This document shows positions 36,051-44,897 of a stretch of DNA of 64,000 nt, in pieces. Source of the DNA: Lysinibacillus cavernae (GTDB lineage Bacteria > Bacillota > Bacilli > Bacillales_A > Planococcaceae); contig NZ_WMEF01000006.1 of assembly GCF_009724685.1 (NCBI RefSeq), positions 175,182-239,181 on the forward strand. Direction: 5' to 3'. Position 1 is the first letter of the stretch; each line of letters starts with the position of its first letter. Below the pieces are notes generated by a model that was not told the DNA's origin, did no database searches, and saw only the letters and a list, made by a program, of their open reading frames with translations. Position numbers and translations under genes: made by a program.

Positions 36051-36977
36051 TTTATTGATGAGGTAACAACTTCCAGTGATTTTTTTACACTGCTTTTTGA
36101 CGTGTGTCACTGCATTAGATAAATGTTCTACTGAATCAAAATACTGATATTGATTTGTAATAACGGCAATAGATAAGGAAGTGCATGTTAAAGGCTCCAG
36201 TTCACCAACCCTATTGGAAATCTGTGCATGTACTAAATCCTCTAATTCATAAAAGTTCAAAATGTTGGCATCAAATTCATCTATGATTTTTTGGCAAATC
36301 TTTTCTACTTCATAATACGGAAGAATGGCTACAAAATCGTCGCCACCTATATGTCCCAAAAAATCCCCCACACTACAGATATGTCTTTTTAAGATATCTG
36401 TTAAATACAGTAAAATTTTATCTCCCTTATTAAAACCATATGTGTCATTGTAAGATTTAAAATGATCTAAATCGAAATATATTAAACTAAATTGTGGTCT
36501 CATTAATGCTTCTTCTAGCTTTTCATCAATTAATTTATTGCCTGGCAAACTACTTAATGGATTCAAAAAGCTTGCAATGGCTACCTGTGTATCGACGAGC
36601 TTTAGCAACAGCTCTCGAATACTAACCATACCATAATATAAGTCGTCCTTTGTTACGATGACATCATCATATAAGTCCTCGGGAGGTCTAGACATCGCTA
36701 ATGTACTAACCTCTGTTAGAGGCATATTGCGTTCTACAATTAAAGGATTTTCTTTGATAATAAGCTGATTTTGCCGTCCCATAAATAAATGATAGCCATA
36801 ACGAGTACCAATTTTTTGATAGAAATGTGTGCGTGTAATATGCCCAATTGGTTTTTCATCACGAACTACAACAACGCTGCGCAATGAAGGATTACTTGTA
36901 AAGAGTACATCTACTTCTTTATTTTTCACAAATTCATCAATACATGGAACCTTCTCAATGACTTCCCCTATCTTCAT
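36027..36977 (-). CDS. CBS-pair + GGDEF protein (diguanylate cyclase-like)
   Basis: About 316 residues. A tandem CBS region (about 5-130; 'VVVVRDEKPIGHITRTHFYQKI', 'DVIVTKDDLYYGMVSIRELLLK') is followed by a GGDEF domain with 'IYFDLDHFKSYNDTYGFNKGDK' and the active-site loop as GGDDF. The RxxD inhibitory site five residues upstream is S-V-G-D, so product inhibition is probably lost. The cyclase may be active (Asp for Glu is conservative) or may only bind GTP. It overlaps the EAL gene by 23 bp (29 bp if the upstream GTG is used). An AAGGATGG ribosome binding site favours the ATG at 36977. Confidence 0.9.
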   Translation of the reverse strand: MKIGEVIEKVPCIDEFVKNKEVDVLFTSNPSLRSVVVVRDEKPIGHITRTHFYQKIGTRYGYHLFMGRQNQLIIKENPLIVERNMPLTEVSTLAMSRPPEDLYDDVIVTKDDLYYGMVSIRELLLKLVDTQVAIASFLNPLSSLPGNKLIDEKLEEALMRPQFSLIYFDLDHFKSYNDTYGFNKGDKILLYLTDILKRHICSVGDFLGHIGGDDFVAILPYYEVEKICQKIIDEFDANILNFYELEDLVHAQISNRVGELEPLTCTSLSIAVITNQYQYFDSVEHLSNAVTHVKKQCKKITGSCYLINKQATYFVH

Positions 36978-37836
36978 GGTCACCCATCCTTATTTTCCCC
37001 ATATGTATTTCCATTTCAGGCTTTCCTATCGCATAACCTTGTGCATAGTGAATGCCGATACTATGCAAATAAACAAGCTCTTCTTGTCGTTCAATCCCCT
37101 CAGCGATAATTTTAGTATCAGCCTGTTCAGCATATTTCATCAACAATGTGACAAGTTGCTGCTGCTCACTATTTTGATCAATGAATTGGATTAATGAGCG
37201 ATCTAGTTTTATGAATTCTGGCTTTAAATAAATAAGTGTTTTTAAACTATTGTAGCCTGAGCCTACATCGTCTACTGCTATGCGATAACCCTGAGATCGA
37301 TAATGAGATAATACACGTTCAAACTCTACAAAATCTATCACGGCACTACGCTCAGTTAATTCAAAAACTACTTGCTGAGGTTTAATACCCAGCTCCTTTA
37401 ATAATTGTAACGTTTCTCCACTGTGATATTTTTTATCTAGTAGAACATTCGGATGTATATTAAGAAACACTAAAAAGTTTTTATCTACCAATCCTTTGTG
37501 TAAGCGTTCCTTGAAACGTTGTAGGGAAATATTTCGACAAAAGCATTCAAATAAAAATACGCAATCTGTTTGCCCTACAAATTCATAAAACTGATCCACA
37601 CTATTAAATAATGTTGAAGGTACTGGTCGATTTAACGCTTCAAATCCCACAGTTTGCTTTGATTGTAAATCTACAATAGGCTGAAAGTATGTATGTAAAT
37701 CGTTATGCTGAATAATTTGTTTCAATGCTTTTAAACGTTTTATATATAACGTATTACTTTGATGTTGCCGATATAAATATTTAAAAAAAGAAAATATGTT
37801 ATTAGTTTTTATACTTTGTCCCACAGCAGAATCCAT
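36955..37836 (-). CDS. EAL-domain c-di-GMP phosphodiesterase
   Basis: A 293-residue protein with one EAL domain (about 50-285) and an N-terminal helical stretch. The catalytic set appears complete: 'FEALNRP' (EAL), 'VFLNIHPN' (Asn), 'VFELTERS' (Glu), 'AVDDVGSGYNSL' (Asp pair), 'FIKLDRSLI' (Lys), 'IIAEGIERQEEL' (Glu) and 'QGYAIGKP'. It should hydrolyse c-di-GMP to pGpG. It is the upstream partner of an overlapping CBS-GGDEF gene; in related Bacilli EAL-CBS-GGDEF occurs as one chain, so this is a split version (family knowledge plus inference). Confidence 0.92.
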   Translation of the reverse strand: MDSAVGQSIKTNNIFSFFKYLYRQHQSNTLYIKRLKALKQIIQHNDLHTYFQPIVDLQSKQTVGFEALNRPVPSTLFNSVDQFYEFVGQTDCVFLFECFCRNISLQRFKERLHKGLVDKNFLVFLNIHPNVLLDKKYHSGETLQLLKELGIKPQQVVFELTERSAVIDFVEFERVLSHYRSQGYRIAVDDVGSGYNSLKTLIYLKPEFIKLDRSLIQFIDQNSEQQQLVTLLMKYAEQADTKIIAEGIERQEELVYLHSIGIHYAQGYAIGKPEMEIHMGKIRMGDHEDRGSH

Positions 37837-38026
37837 TCTTGCACCTCTTCAAATTGGTTATTAAGATTCATTGTACCCTTTGATTGTAAATAGACTGTGA
37901 ATCGTATGTAAAAACAGCCAGCTCTAATATTAGATTTCAAGAGATTTCTTCACGAAAACCACGATTTTTTATCAAAGTAAAAATAGTTAATATTTCACAA
38001 CATTCACTCTATTACAAATAATATAT

Positions 38027-38130
38027 TTGATATAAACTATTATTAGTGTATGATTGTAATAATAGGTTTATATTACCTATTATATTTTTTTGTGTTTTTA
38101 CCTTATTGGTCTTAGTAGGGAAACCTATTT
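38027..38130 (+). promoter_or_regulatory. Promoter and repeated ACCTATT motif upstream of amidase operon
   Basis: TTGATA (38027-38032), 16 bp, TATGAT (38049-38054). Immediately after it lies a 9-bp palindrome, ATAATAGGT (38059-38067) / ACCTATTAT (38075-38083), followed by seven T residues, so it can form an intrinsic-terminator-like hairpin at the very 5' end of the transcript. A further copy AAACCTATT (38122-38130) can pair with 38061-38069. Either an operator array or a structured leader. The rest of 37837-38163 shows nothing recognisable. Confidence 0.5.
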
Positions 38131-38163
38131 AGATATAAATTCATTCAAGGGAGGATCCTGTTA

Positions 38164-38349
38164 ATGAGCTTGTCTATTCAACAATTATTGGAGAACAAAG
38201 GAATTACACCGAAACCTGAACACCTTGAACTATTAAAAACACGTTGGGAAGGTATGCAATCACTTCGTAGCAATTTAGAAGGTATTGCGATTGATGATGC
38301 AGATATCGCAGTACGTAGTATTCCTGGAGGTGATCACATTGACAACTGA
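38164..38349 (+). CDS. Small AtzG-like (DUF4089-type) amidase partner
   Basis: A 61-residue acidic helical protein, 'MSLSIQQLLENKGITPKPEH' to 'IPGGDHIDN', encoded immediately before and overlapping an amidase gene by 11 bp. Size and position match the DUF4089/AtzG family, whose member AtzG stabilises the amidase AtzE in cyanuric-acid breakdown. The assignment is from size, context and weak resemblance. GGGAGG precedes the ATG. Confidence 0.65.
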   Translation: MSLSIQQLLENKGITPKPEHLELLKTRWEGMQSLRSNLEGIAIDDADIAVRSIPGGDHIDN

Positions 38350-39757
38350 TTTACATTTAAAATCCGTTGAAGAGTTGGCACCTTTACTTGCATCGAAGAC
38401 GCTATCTCCCGTGGAATTAACGAAAGCTATTTTAGACTTTGCCGAGGAAAGTCAGCCTAAAATAAATTCCTATATGGCCTTTTATCGGGAAGAGGCATTA
38501 GCAAAAGCCAAAGAAGTTGAACAGGAGATTCTCCAAGGCCAATATAAAGGAATGTATCATGGGATTCCTATGGCCTTAAAGGACAACTTGTATTTTAAAG
38601 ATAAAATAACAACGATGTCCTCAAAAATTCATCAGGACTTCGTTTCAGATTATGATGCAACAGTGGTAGAAAAGCTTCGTGACGCTGGTGTTATTTTCAC
38701 TGGAAAATTAAGTATGCATGAATATGCTTGGGGAATTACCAATAACAATCCTCATTATGGACCAGTTCGTAACCCATGGGATTTAGATAAAATTCCGGGC
38801 GGTTCTAGTGGAGGCTCTGGGGCAGCTGTTGCAGCAGGAGCCAGTGTTGCTTCACTTGGTACTGATACAGCTGGCTCCATCCGAATTCCATCTTCAGCTT
38901 GCGGGATCGTTGGTTTAAAACCTACACATGGTCGTGTGAGTAAATACGGCTGTTACCCTCTTGCTTGGAGCTTAGACCATATTGGTCCAATGACAAAGAC
39001 AGTAAAAGATGCAGCGGGCTTGCTTGAAGTCATTTCTGGTTTTGATCATCGAGATCCTACTTGTATTGATGTGCCAACTGACAATTACGTACAGCAACTT
39101 TCAGGCAATATTAAGGACTTAGTCATTGGCATTAATGAAGAATACTTCTTTAAAAATGTGGATGCTGACGTAGAAAAAGCTGTTCAAGCAAGTATTCAAA
39201 GCTTAGTAGATCAAGGAGCAAAAGTGGAAGTAGTCCGAATTCCTTCCTTACAATATGCAGAATGGGCAGAGTTGGTTACGTCCCTATCCGAGGCAGCAGC
39301 TATACACCATTCCGATTTACAAAAGAGACCTCAAGATTTCGGAGACGATATACGCCTACTATTTGAGCTTGGTGAATTGCCTTCTGCAGTCGATTACTTA
39401 CAGGCTCAACAGGTGCGTCGACAAATCAAGCAGGAGTTTACAGAAATTTTTAATGTGGTAGATGTGCTCATTACCCCTACTCTCCCTGTTGTAGCAAGTA
39501 CGATCGGTGATGATTTTGCAGAGCTAAACGGCAAAAAAGTGGATTTAATCGATAATATTATTCGCTTCACAGGTCCTAGTAACTTAACAGGCTTACCTGC
39601 CCTTTCCGTTCCTTGTGGCTTCAAAGGAAACTTACCAATAGGTCTACAGATTATAGGGCCTGCCTTTAAAGAAGGACGCATTTTGAATGTGGGGTATGCC
39701 ATTGAGCAAACGAATCCACTGAGAAACAGGAAACCAAATATTTTTGCTAACATTTAA
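38339..39757 (+). CDS. Amidase-signature family hydrolase
   Basis: A 472-residue amidase-signature enzyme. The Ser-cisSer-Lys triad is visible: Lys in 'GIPMALKDNLYFK', cis-Ser in 'PGGSSGGSGAAVAAGA', nucleophile Ser in 'GTDTAGSIRIPSSACG'. It is closer to GatA/AtzE-type enzymes than to fatty-acid amidases. The TTG start at 38339 is chosen because GGAGG sits 8 nt upstream, giving an 11-bp overlap with the small partner gene. With no gatB/gatC nearby it is a catabolic amidase, perhaps of a urea-like or carboxamide compound (inference). Confidence 0.9.
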   Translation: MTTDLHLKSVEELAPLLASKTLSPVELTKAILDFAEESQPKINSYMAFYREEALAKAKEVEQEILQGQYKGMYHGIPMALKDNLYFKDKITTMSSKIHQDFVSDYDATVVEKLRDAGVIFTGKLSMHEYAWGITNNNPHYGPVRNPWDLDKIPGGSSGGSGAAVAAGASVASLGTDTAGSIRIPSSACGIVGLKPTHGRVSKYGCYPLAWSLDHIGPMTKTVKDAAGLLEVISGFDHRDPTCIDVPTDNYVQQLSGNIKDLVIGINEEYFFKNVDADVEKAVQASIQSLVDQGAKVEVVRIPSLQYAEWAELVTSLSEAAAIHHSDLQKRPQDFGDDIRLLFELGELPSAVDYLQAQQVRRQIKQEFTEIFNVVDVLITPTLPVVASTIGDDFAELNGKKVDLIDNIIRFTGPSNLTGLPALSVPCGFKGNLPIGLQIIGPAFKEGRILNVGYAIEQTNPLRNRKPNIFANI

Positions 39758-39768
39758 ATAATACGTGT

Positions 39769-39819
39769 TAAAAAATCTGCTCCCTTCACGGTACTCCGCT
39801 GAATGAGCAGATTTTTTTG
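39769..39819. terminator. Terminator of amidase gene
   Basis: AAAAAATCTGCTC...GAGCAGATTTTTTT; able to work in both directions. The PucR gene that follows therefore needs its own promoter or read-through. Confidence 0.82.
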
Positions 39820-39928
39820 TTTGGCGTACTATCACCTATGCTAATATTGCAATATTAATGTTTTTTATGAACAAGTAATTTTATAATAGAAGAAAGTAGC
39901 TTACTACAGGAAAGGCAATGATGTACTC

Positions 39929-41089
39929 ATGAATGTAGAGAACTTTTTACAACTACCCATTACAAAAGATTTCACTGTTGTTGCTGGTTACAACGGTTTG
40001 CATAAAGCTGTTCAAAATGTAGAGATTTTAGACTTTGAATTTTCACCAGATATCCACCATGTCCGAGATACGATTTTCACTCCCAACAGTGTTGTGCTAA
40101 GCAGTTTATTATTTGCAAAACAAAAACCTGAATATTTATTAAATGCTGTTAAAAATCTAATTGAGCTTGGGGCAAGCGCATTAGCTTATAAACCTGTTAT
40201 TTTTAAAAATTTGCCTGAAGAGGTTTTAACTTATGCCGAAGAACAAAATTTCCCCATATTAAGATTTGGTGGAGATGAGTTTTTTGAAAAAATCATTTTA
40301 GAAACGATGGCCTATGCCAAAACACAGGATTATTCGTTCTTTTTAGAAACTATTCTACGAAGATTAATGGAGGAAGATGTTGCACAAGAGCAAATCAAGT
40401 CCATTTTACAGCAGCTCAACAGACCCTTTGAAAAGTATGTATTTGTGGCAAATTTACGAGCGAAGGATTCAATCCACCCTAATTGGATGCAAACCTTTTT
40501 ATCGTTAGAACCTCTAGTAAAATCTGGCTTGATTAGTTCCTATAAACAAAGCCTTTTTATCATCATGACACATACATCTCAGCAATTTCAATTTGAAAAG
40601 GTTTTACATGAATGGTTAGCATTATACGCCATATCAACTGATAGCATTACTTTTGGCTATAGCGGTTGCTACGAAATCCAAACAGGATGCCCTGTTGCTT
40701 TACGAGAAGCCTTTTTTGCCAGTATTTTCGCTGAAATTGATATGCTACCAAGCTGTCATTATAAGAATCTCGCATCCGATCGTTTATTAATCGAGTTGCA
40801 TCGTAAAGAGCCAATATTTGCAATGGATTACGTCAATTCCTTTTTAGCTCCTTTACTTGAAGACAAGGCGGATCAAGATTTAAAGGAAACTGCGATAACC
40901 TATATCATGAAAAAGGGAAATATCAAGGAAGTAGCTGTAGCACATTTCTGCCACCCAAATACAATCCGCTATCGTATGGCTAAAATACGTCAACTAGTAG
41001 CGCCTCTAGATAATGATTATGTTTTTTATGAACGCTTAGCTGCAGCCGTTAAATTGTACTTATTACACAGCAAATTGAATGTAGAATAA
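39929..41089 (+). CDS. PucR family transcriptional regulator
   Basis: A 386-residue PucR-type regulator. The N-terminal PucR sensor domain ('NVEILDFEFSPDIHHVRDTIFTPNSVVLSS', 'YAEEQNFPILRFG') precedes a GGDEF-like degenerate middle region and a C-terminal HTH_30 ('IMKKGNIKEVAVAHFCHPNTIRYRMAKIRQLV'). PucR activates purine/ureide catabolism in B. subtilis, and relatives regulate nearby amidases. It most likely controls the amidase operon just upstream. The ribosome binding site is weak (AGGAAAGG, long spacing). Confidence 0.9.
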   Translation: MNVENFLQLPITKDFTVVAGYNGLHKAVQNVEILDFEFSPDIHHVRDTIFTPNSVVLSSLLFAKQKPEYLLNAVKNLIELGASALAYKPVIFKNLPEEVLTYAEEQNFPILRFGGDEFFEKIILETMAYAKTQDYSFFLETILRRLMEEDVAQEQIKSILQQLNRPFEKYVFVANLRAKDSIHPNWMQTFLSLEPLVKSGLISSYKQSLFIIMTHTSQQFQFEKVLHEWLALYAISTDSITFGYSGCYEIQTGCPVALREAFFASIFAEIDMLPSCHYKNLASDRLLIELHRKEPIFAMDYVNSFLAPLLEDKADQDLKETAITYIMKKGNIKEVAVAHFCHPNTIRYRMAKIRQLVAPLDNDYVFYERLAAAVKLYLLHSKLNVE

Positions 41090-41191
41090 TCGCTTTGGAA
41101 TAAGTACAAAAAAACGCCTGAATATTTAGAAATAAAATCAAATTCTTTTCTTCACCCTTATGCTATTCTATTGAAGTTAGGAGGAAGAAAC

Positions 41192-42088
41192 ATGAAAAAT
41201 TACATAGCTGATGGCATGCTATTGATTACGGCAATCGTGTGGGGTAGTGGATTTGTTATAACGGCCATTGCCTTAGAATATTTAACGGCTTATCAAGTAA
41301 TGGCTGGTAGATTTTTATTAGCTTCAGTTATTTTAACAGTTTTATTTGGTTCTCGATTAAAAAAAGCTTCAAAATCAGTAATTTGGAAGGGAGCTTTATT
41401 AGGTACCATTTTGTATATAGCATTCGCCCTTCAAACAGTCGGGCTTCAATATACAACGCCGTCTAAAAATGCATTTTTAACCGCAGTTAATGTTATTATT
41501 GTACCTTTAATCGCGTATGCGGTTTATAAACGCCGCATTGATGGTTATGAAATAGTCGGCTCGATTATAGCTATCGTTGGAATCGGCTTTTTATCATTGC
41601 AAGGCACATTGACAATGAATATTGGTGATGCACTTTCTTTAGCTTGTGCTGTTGCTTTTGCCTTCGATATCTTTTGTACAAACCTCTTTGTTCAAAAGGA
41701 AGATGCTATTGCCCTAACCATTATTCAATTCCTTACGGCCTCCTTTATAGGTGTTCTTGTTGTCGTTAGCCAAGGTGAGATCCCTACCTCGCTTGAAAAA
41801 GAAGCGATCTATTCTATTATTTATCTAGGCATTTTTTCTACGACCATTGCTTACCTATTCCAAAATGTGGCCAATCAATATACAACTGCAACGAAGGCTG
41901 CAATTATCCTGTCGACTGAATCTTTTTTCGGTATGGTATTATCCGTCATCTTCTTGCATGAAATCTTAACAAGCCGAATGGTTGTAGGCGCAGTACTCAT
42001 TTTACTGGCTATACTAATTGCAGAAGTCAAACCAGCACACCCTAAAAAGAAGCTTATGAAAACACTTGATAATCAAAACCCCGAATAG
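41192..42088 (+). CDS. EamA/DMT family transporter
   Basis: A 298-residue drug/metabolite transporter-superfamily protein with ten hydrophobic segments in two EamA repeats ('GMLLITAIVWGSGFVITAIALEYL' and 'DALSLACAVAFAFDIFCTNLF'). The substrate is unknown; relatives export amino acids or metabolites. The ATG at 41192 is selected by AGGAGGAAG at 7 nt over an upstream in-frame start. It is monocistronic, ending in a terminator. Confidence 0.88.
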   Translation: MKNYIADGMLLITAIVWGSGFVITAIALEYLTAYQVMAGRFLLASVILTVLFGSRLKKASKSVIWKGALLGTILYIAFALQTVGLQYTTPSKNAFLTAVNVIIVPLIAYAVYKRRIDGYEIVGSIIAIVGIGFLSLQGTLTMNIGDALSLACAVAFAFDIFCTNLFVQKEDAIALTIIQFLTASFIGVLVVVSQGEIPTSLEKEAIYSIIYLGIFSTTIAYLFQNVANQYTTATKAAIILSTESFFGMVLSVIFLHEILTSRMVVGAVLILLAILIAEVKPAHPKKKLMKTLDNQNPE

Positions 42089-42116
42089 TTTCAGTTTTAT
42101 ACTGGAACTATTTTTT
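42084..42116. terminator. Terminator (EamA gene)
   Basis: AATAGTTTCAGT...ACTGGAACTATTTTTTA hairpin with a T-run; overlaps the stop codon. Confidence 0.75.
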
Positions 42117-42123
42117 ATAGTCA

Positions 42124-42690
42124 TTAAACTTTACTAGTAATAATGCTTGTCGTTATGCCCACCACTAATACCGTAATAATGGATAATAAAAAGGTAGTGG
42201 AGGATAATAAGAAGCCACCTACAACAATGACGATGGAATCAATAAAAAATATTAATATCCCAACATTGATACCCGTTTTATCACATATAAATTGAGCAAT
42301 TAAATCTGTCCCCCCAGTGCTTGTCTGAAATCGAAGCATCAAGCCAATACCAAAACCTACAAGAATTCCGCCGAAAATGGCACTGTAAAGAGCATCGATA
42401 TGAACAAGATTTCTTACCGGCTTTAGCAAATCGATTATAAAGGAAGATGTAATTAAGCCATGGACACTATTGTAAAAATAAGCTCTATATTTAAACCAAG
42501 CAATAATAAAAATCGGAATACTAATTACAATGATCATTAAACCGATTTTCAGCTTATATAAATAATGTAATATTAGCGCTAACCCTACAACTCCTCCATC
42601 TAGAATTTCATAAGGCGTTAAGAATAGATTAATTCCTAACGACAAAGAAATACTTCCTATTATAATGACAAGACTTTTTTTAAAATACAT
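42124..42690 (-). CDS. YitT-family membrane protein lacking DUF2179
   Basis: A 189-residue integral membrane protein with five to six helices. The YitT N-terminal domain is clear ('GSISLSLGINLFLTPYEILDGGVVGLALIL', 'GFGIGLMLRFQTSTGGTDLIAQFI'). Typical YitT proteins are about 280 residues and end with a cytosolic DUF2179 domain, absent here. The ATG at 42690 follows GGAGGGGGG; an ORF extension upstream is unlikely to be translated. Function unknown. Confidence 0.85.
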   Translation of the reverse strand: MYFKKSLVIIIGSISLSLGINLFLTPYEILDGGVVGLALILHYLYKLKIGLMIIVISIPIFIIAWFKYRAYFYNSVHGLITSSFIIDLLKPVRNLVHIDALYSAIFGGILVGFGIGLMLRFQTSTGGTDLIAQFICDKTGINVGILIFFIDSIVIVVGGFLLSSTTFLLSIITVLVVGITTSIITSKV

Positions 42691-42872
42691 ACAACCCCCC
42701 TCCGTGACTGAGCATGTCTTATAGTATGAAAATAGGTTATCGAACATGTTATGAAATAACCCTAGATGAATAGTGATTTTTATCGAGTACATTTGCTAAA
42801 TTTCTTCGAAACCTATTTCATTATTTAACGTATATACAGGTAAATTTTCATTTAACAAAGGAGGAATACTTA

Positions 42873-44162
42873 ATGGAACATGCTTTATTAGAACAGGTTA
42901 AACATACTAGAACAAATTTAAGACAGAGGCAATTAGAAACGATTTTCGAGGAATTTGACGTTCAAAGAATGAAATTAACAGATACACAGCGTTTGGAAAA
43001 GTATCGTAAAATGCTTGAAAGTCCATTCCGCTTTTTCCGTGGCAGTGCCTATTTATTTTATTTTGATATGACAAAAACTACTTCAATCTTCCATACACCC
43101 GATAGAAGACCCACTTGGATTCAAGGTGATATGCATATGGACAATTTCGGTGCTTTCCAAAATGAAGATGGCACCATAGTCTTTGATGTCAATGACTTTG
43201 ATGAAGGCTATGTCGGCTCTTATTTATATGATATTACTCGTATGAGTGTGAGCATTGCACTTTATTTGGATGAGCAAGGTTTACATAATGCAGCTCAGGA
43301 AACAGCTATCCAGCATTTTCTAAATAGCTATATCGATCAACTAAAACGATTTCAGCGCAAACTGGATGATCCACTAACACTGGTTTTTACAAAGGACAAT
43401 ACAAAAGGGCCAGCAAGAAAACTATTGAAAAAGCTTGAGAAACGCCAACGATCCCATTTTCTACAGGATATTTCGTATAGTAACGAGGATGGACAACGCG
43501 TATTCTTATGGAATGAAGAAATTCAACCAGTTAGCGCTGAGGAATATAGCGCCATTTCAAAAGCACTCGCTACTTATAAAATCAAGGATATTGCTTGTAA
43601 GTATGGCTCTGGCACAGCTTCTATCGGTTTAAAACGTTACTATATCTTAGTGGAAGGCGATAAAGATGCATCAGGAGTGGACGACCTAGTGCTCGAAATG
43701 AAGGAAGTACGTACAGCGATTCCGGCTTATTTCCTTCCTTATCACGAACTATTTTGGGCTCATTATGAACATCAAGGTGCGCGAGTGGTTGGGACACAAA
43801 AGGCCATGCACCATTTAGAGGACCCACATTTATCCTATATCACCATGAATGGACAGGAATTTTATATTCGAGAACGTTCTCCGTTTAAAAAGAAAATCAA
43901 GCCTAAAAACTATAAGGATTTAGAGGATTACTTTACAACAACAGCAATCATGGGGCAAATTGCTGCAAAAATACATGCACGGGCTGATATTGATTATTCT
44001 CATGTTTTTACCTACCACAGTGAGGAGGAAATTTTAAAAGCTATCGGCAAAGAACGCAATGTATTTGTAGAACATACGATTTTACAAGCCATGAGCTACA
44101 AAGAAATGGTTTACACAGATTTTGATTTATTTAAAAATTGGGTTGAAGTTAAATTTAATTAG
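42873..44162 (+). CDS. DUF2252 family protein (kinase-like fold)
   Basis: A 429-residue DUF2252 protein. The segments 'WIQGDMHMDNFGAFQ' and 'IVFDVNDFDEGYVGSYLYDITRM' resemble the catalytic loop and metal-binding loop of aminoglycoside-phosphotransferase-like kinases, and 'KIHARADIDYSH' is conserved near the C-terminus. The activity of this family is not known. AAAGGAGG precedes the ATG. No related genes nearby give a pathway. Confidence 0.88.
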   Translation: MEHALLEQVKHTRTNLRQRQLETIFEEFDVQRMKLTDTQRLEKYRKMLESPFRFFRGSAYLFYFDMTKTTSIFHTPDRRPTWIQGDMHMDNFGAFQNEDGTIVFDVNDFDEGYVGSYLYDITRMSVSIALYLDEQGLHNAAQETAIQHFLNSYIDQLKRFQRKLDDPLTLVFTKDNTKGPARKLLKKLEKRQRSHFLQDISYSNEDGQRVFLWNEEIQPVSAEEYSAISKALATYKIKDIACKYGSGTASIGLKRYYILVEGDKDASGVDDLVLEMKEVRTAIPAYFLPYHELFWAHYEHQGARVVGTQKAMHHLEDPHLSYITMNGQEFYIRERSPFKKKIKPKNYKDLEDYFTTTAIMGQIAAKIHARADIDYSHVFTYHSEEEILKAIGKERNVFVEHTILQAMSYKEMVYTDFDLFKNWVEVKFN

Positions 44163-44170
44163 GCTATTGA

Positions 44171-44202
44171 AAAAAGGACCTCGGCTTTTAGCAGAGGTCC
44201 TT
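44171..44202 (-). terminator. Terminator of UPF0316 gene
   Basis: AAGGACCTC...GAGGTCCTT hairpin followed by TTTTTTC on the minus strand; it also lies just past the DUF2252 stop. Confidence 0.8.
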
Positions 44203-44213
44203 ACCTATAAAAA

Positions 44214-44735
44214 TTACTTTTGCTTGGCTTTCATACGAGCAAGTAAGAAACCGCCTTTAAATGACTTAGGCTCGTATGAGATAATAAACGCATTGGGCTC
44301 AAATTGCTCTACTATTTGAAAGAGCTCCCCTTCACGATTTCTCTTCGTTAAGATTTCATATTTATAGCGATTACTATCTCGCCCTTCTCCAACATAAATC
44401 GTGACCGCAAACCCTTCATTACGAAGAAATCTTACCAGGTCCTCATTCTTATTTTGCGTATTAATGGTTGTATAGACATAGCCTATTGCTAGCTTACGCT
44501 CAATTTTGGCCCCTAAAAATATCCCTAACCCAAATCCAACTGCATAAACGACCATGGCTAACATGCTTTGTTTTCCACTAAAAACGAGTGAAAGGCCAAA
44601 TACATACACTAACATCTCCAGCATACCAAATATCGCAGCAAGTGAAGTGATATTCTTTACTAAAAATATTGTTCGTAATGTTAAAAAAGGTACATAAACT
44701 AATTGAAGTATTAAAATTAAAACGATACTTTGCAT
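44214..44735 (-). CDS. UPF0316 membrane protein (DUF5698 + DUF2179)
   Basis: A 173-residue protein with three N-terminal helices ('SIVLILILQLVYVPFLTLRTIFLV', 'IFGMLEMLVYVFGLSLVF', 'MLAMVVYAVGFGLGIFLGAKIE') and a C-terminal DUF2179 domain ('EDLVRFLRNEGFAVTIYVGEGRDS', 'AFIISYEPKSFKGGF'). B. subtilis YebE has the same plan. The ATG at 44735 is supported by AAAGG at 8-9 nt and by homologue length; the frame continues upstream for 56 codons without a good start. Function unknown. Confidence 0.88.
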   Translation of the reverse strand: MQSIVLILILQLVYVPFLTLRTIFLVKNITSLAAIFGMLEMLVYVFGLSLVFSGKQSMLAMVVYAVGFGLGIFLGAKIERKLAIGYVYTTINTQNKNEDLVRFLRNEGFAVTIYVGEGRDSNRYKYEILTKRNREGELFQIVEQFEPNAFIISYEPKSFKGGFLLARMKAKQK

Positions 44736-44845
44736 TTGTACTAGACCTTTCTCAAAGTAGTTATATATAAGTGTATGTTGAAATAGAGAGTTACATTCTA
44801 TTAAAAACGACCCTATTTTTAAATTCCCTAATAACCCGATATTAA

Positions 44846-44894
44846 ACATCGCAAATGATACTATTAGTGTATTTTCACACTTATATTGCGATGT
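44846..44894. repeat. Inverted repeat (9-bp arms) upstream of decayed ORF
   Basis: ACATCGCAA (44846-44854) and TTGCGATGT (44886-44894) are perfect complements. The interior contains a nested AGTGT/ACACT pair, so a long cruciform or hairpin can form. No T-run follows. It could be a regulator site, an mRNA structure or the end of a small mobile element. Confidence 0.5.
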
Positions 44895-44897
44895 GAT

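Noticed and set aside
38059..38130. Terminator/antiterminator attenuator in the amidase leader
   Set aside because: The alternative pairing partner (38122-38130) is downstream of the T-run, so it could not form in time to prevent termination. An operator or structured 5' end fits better.
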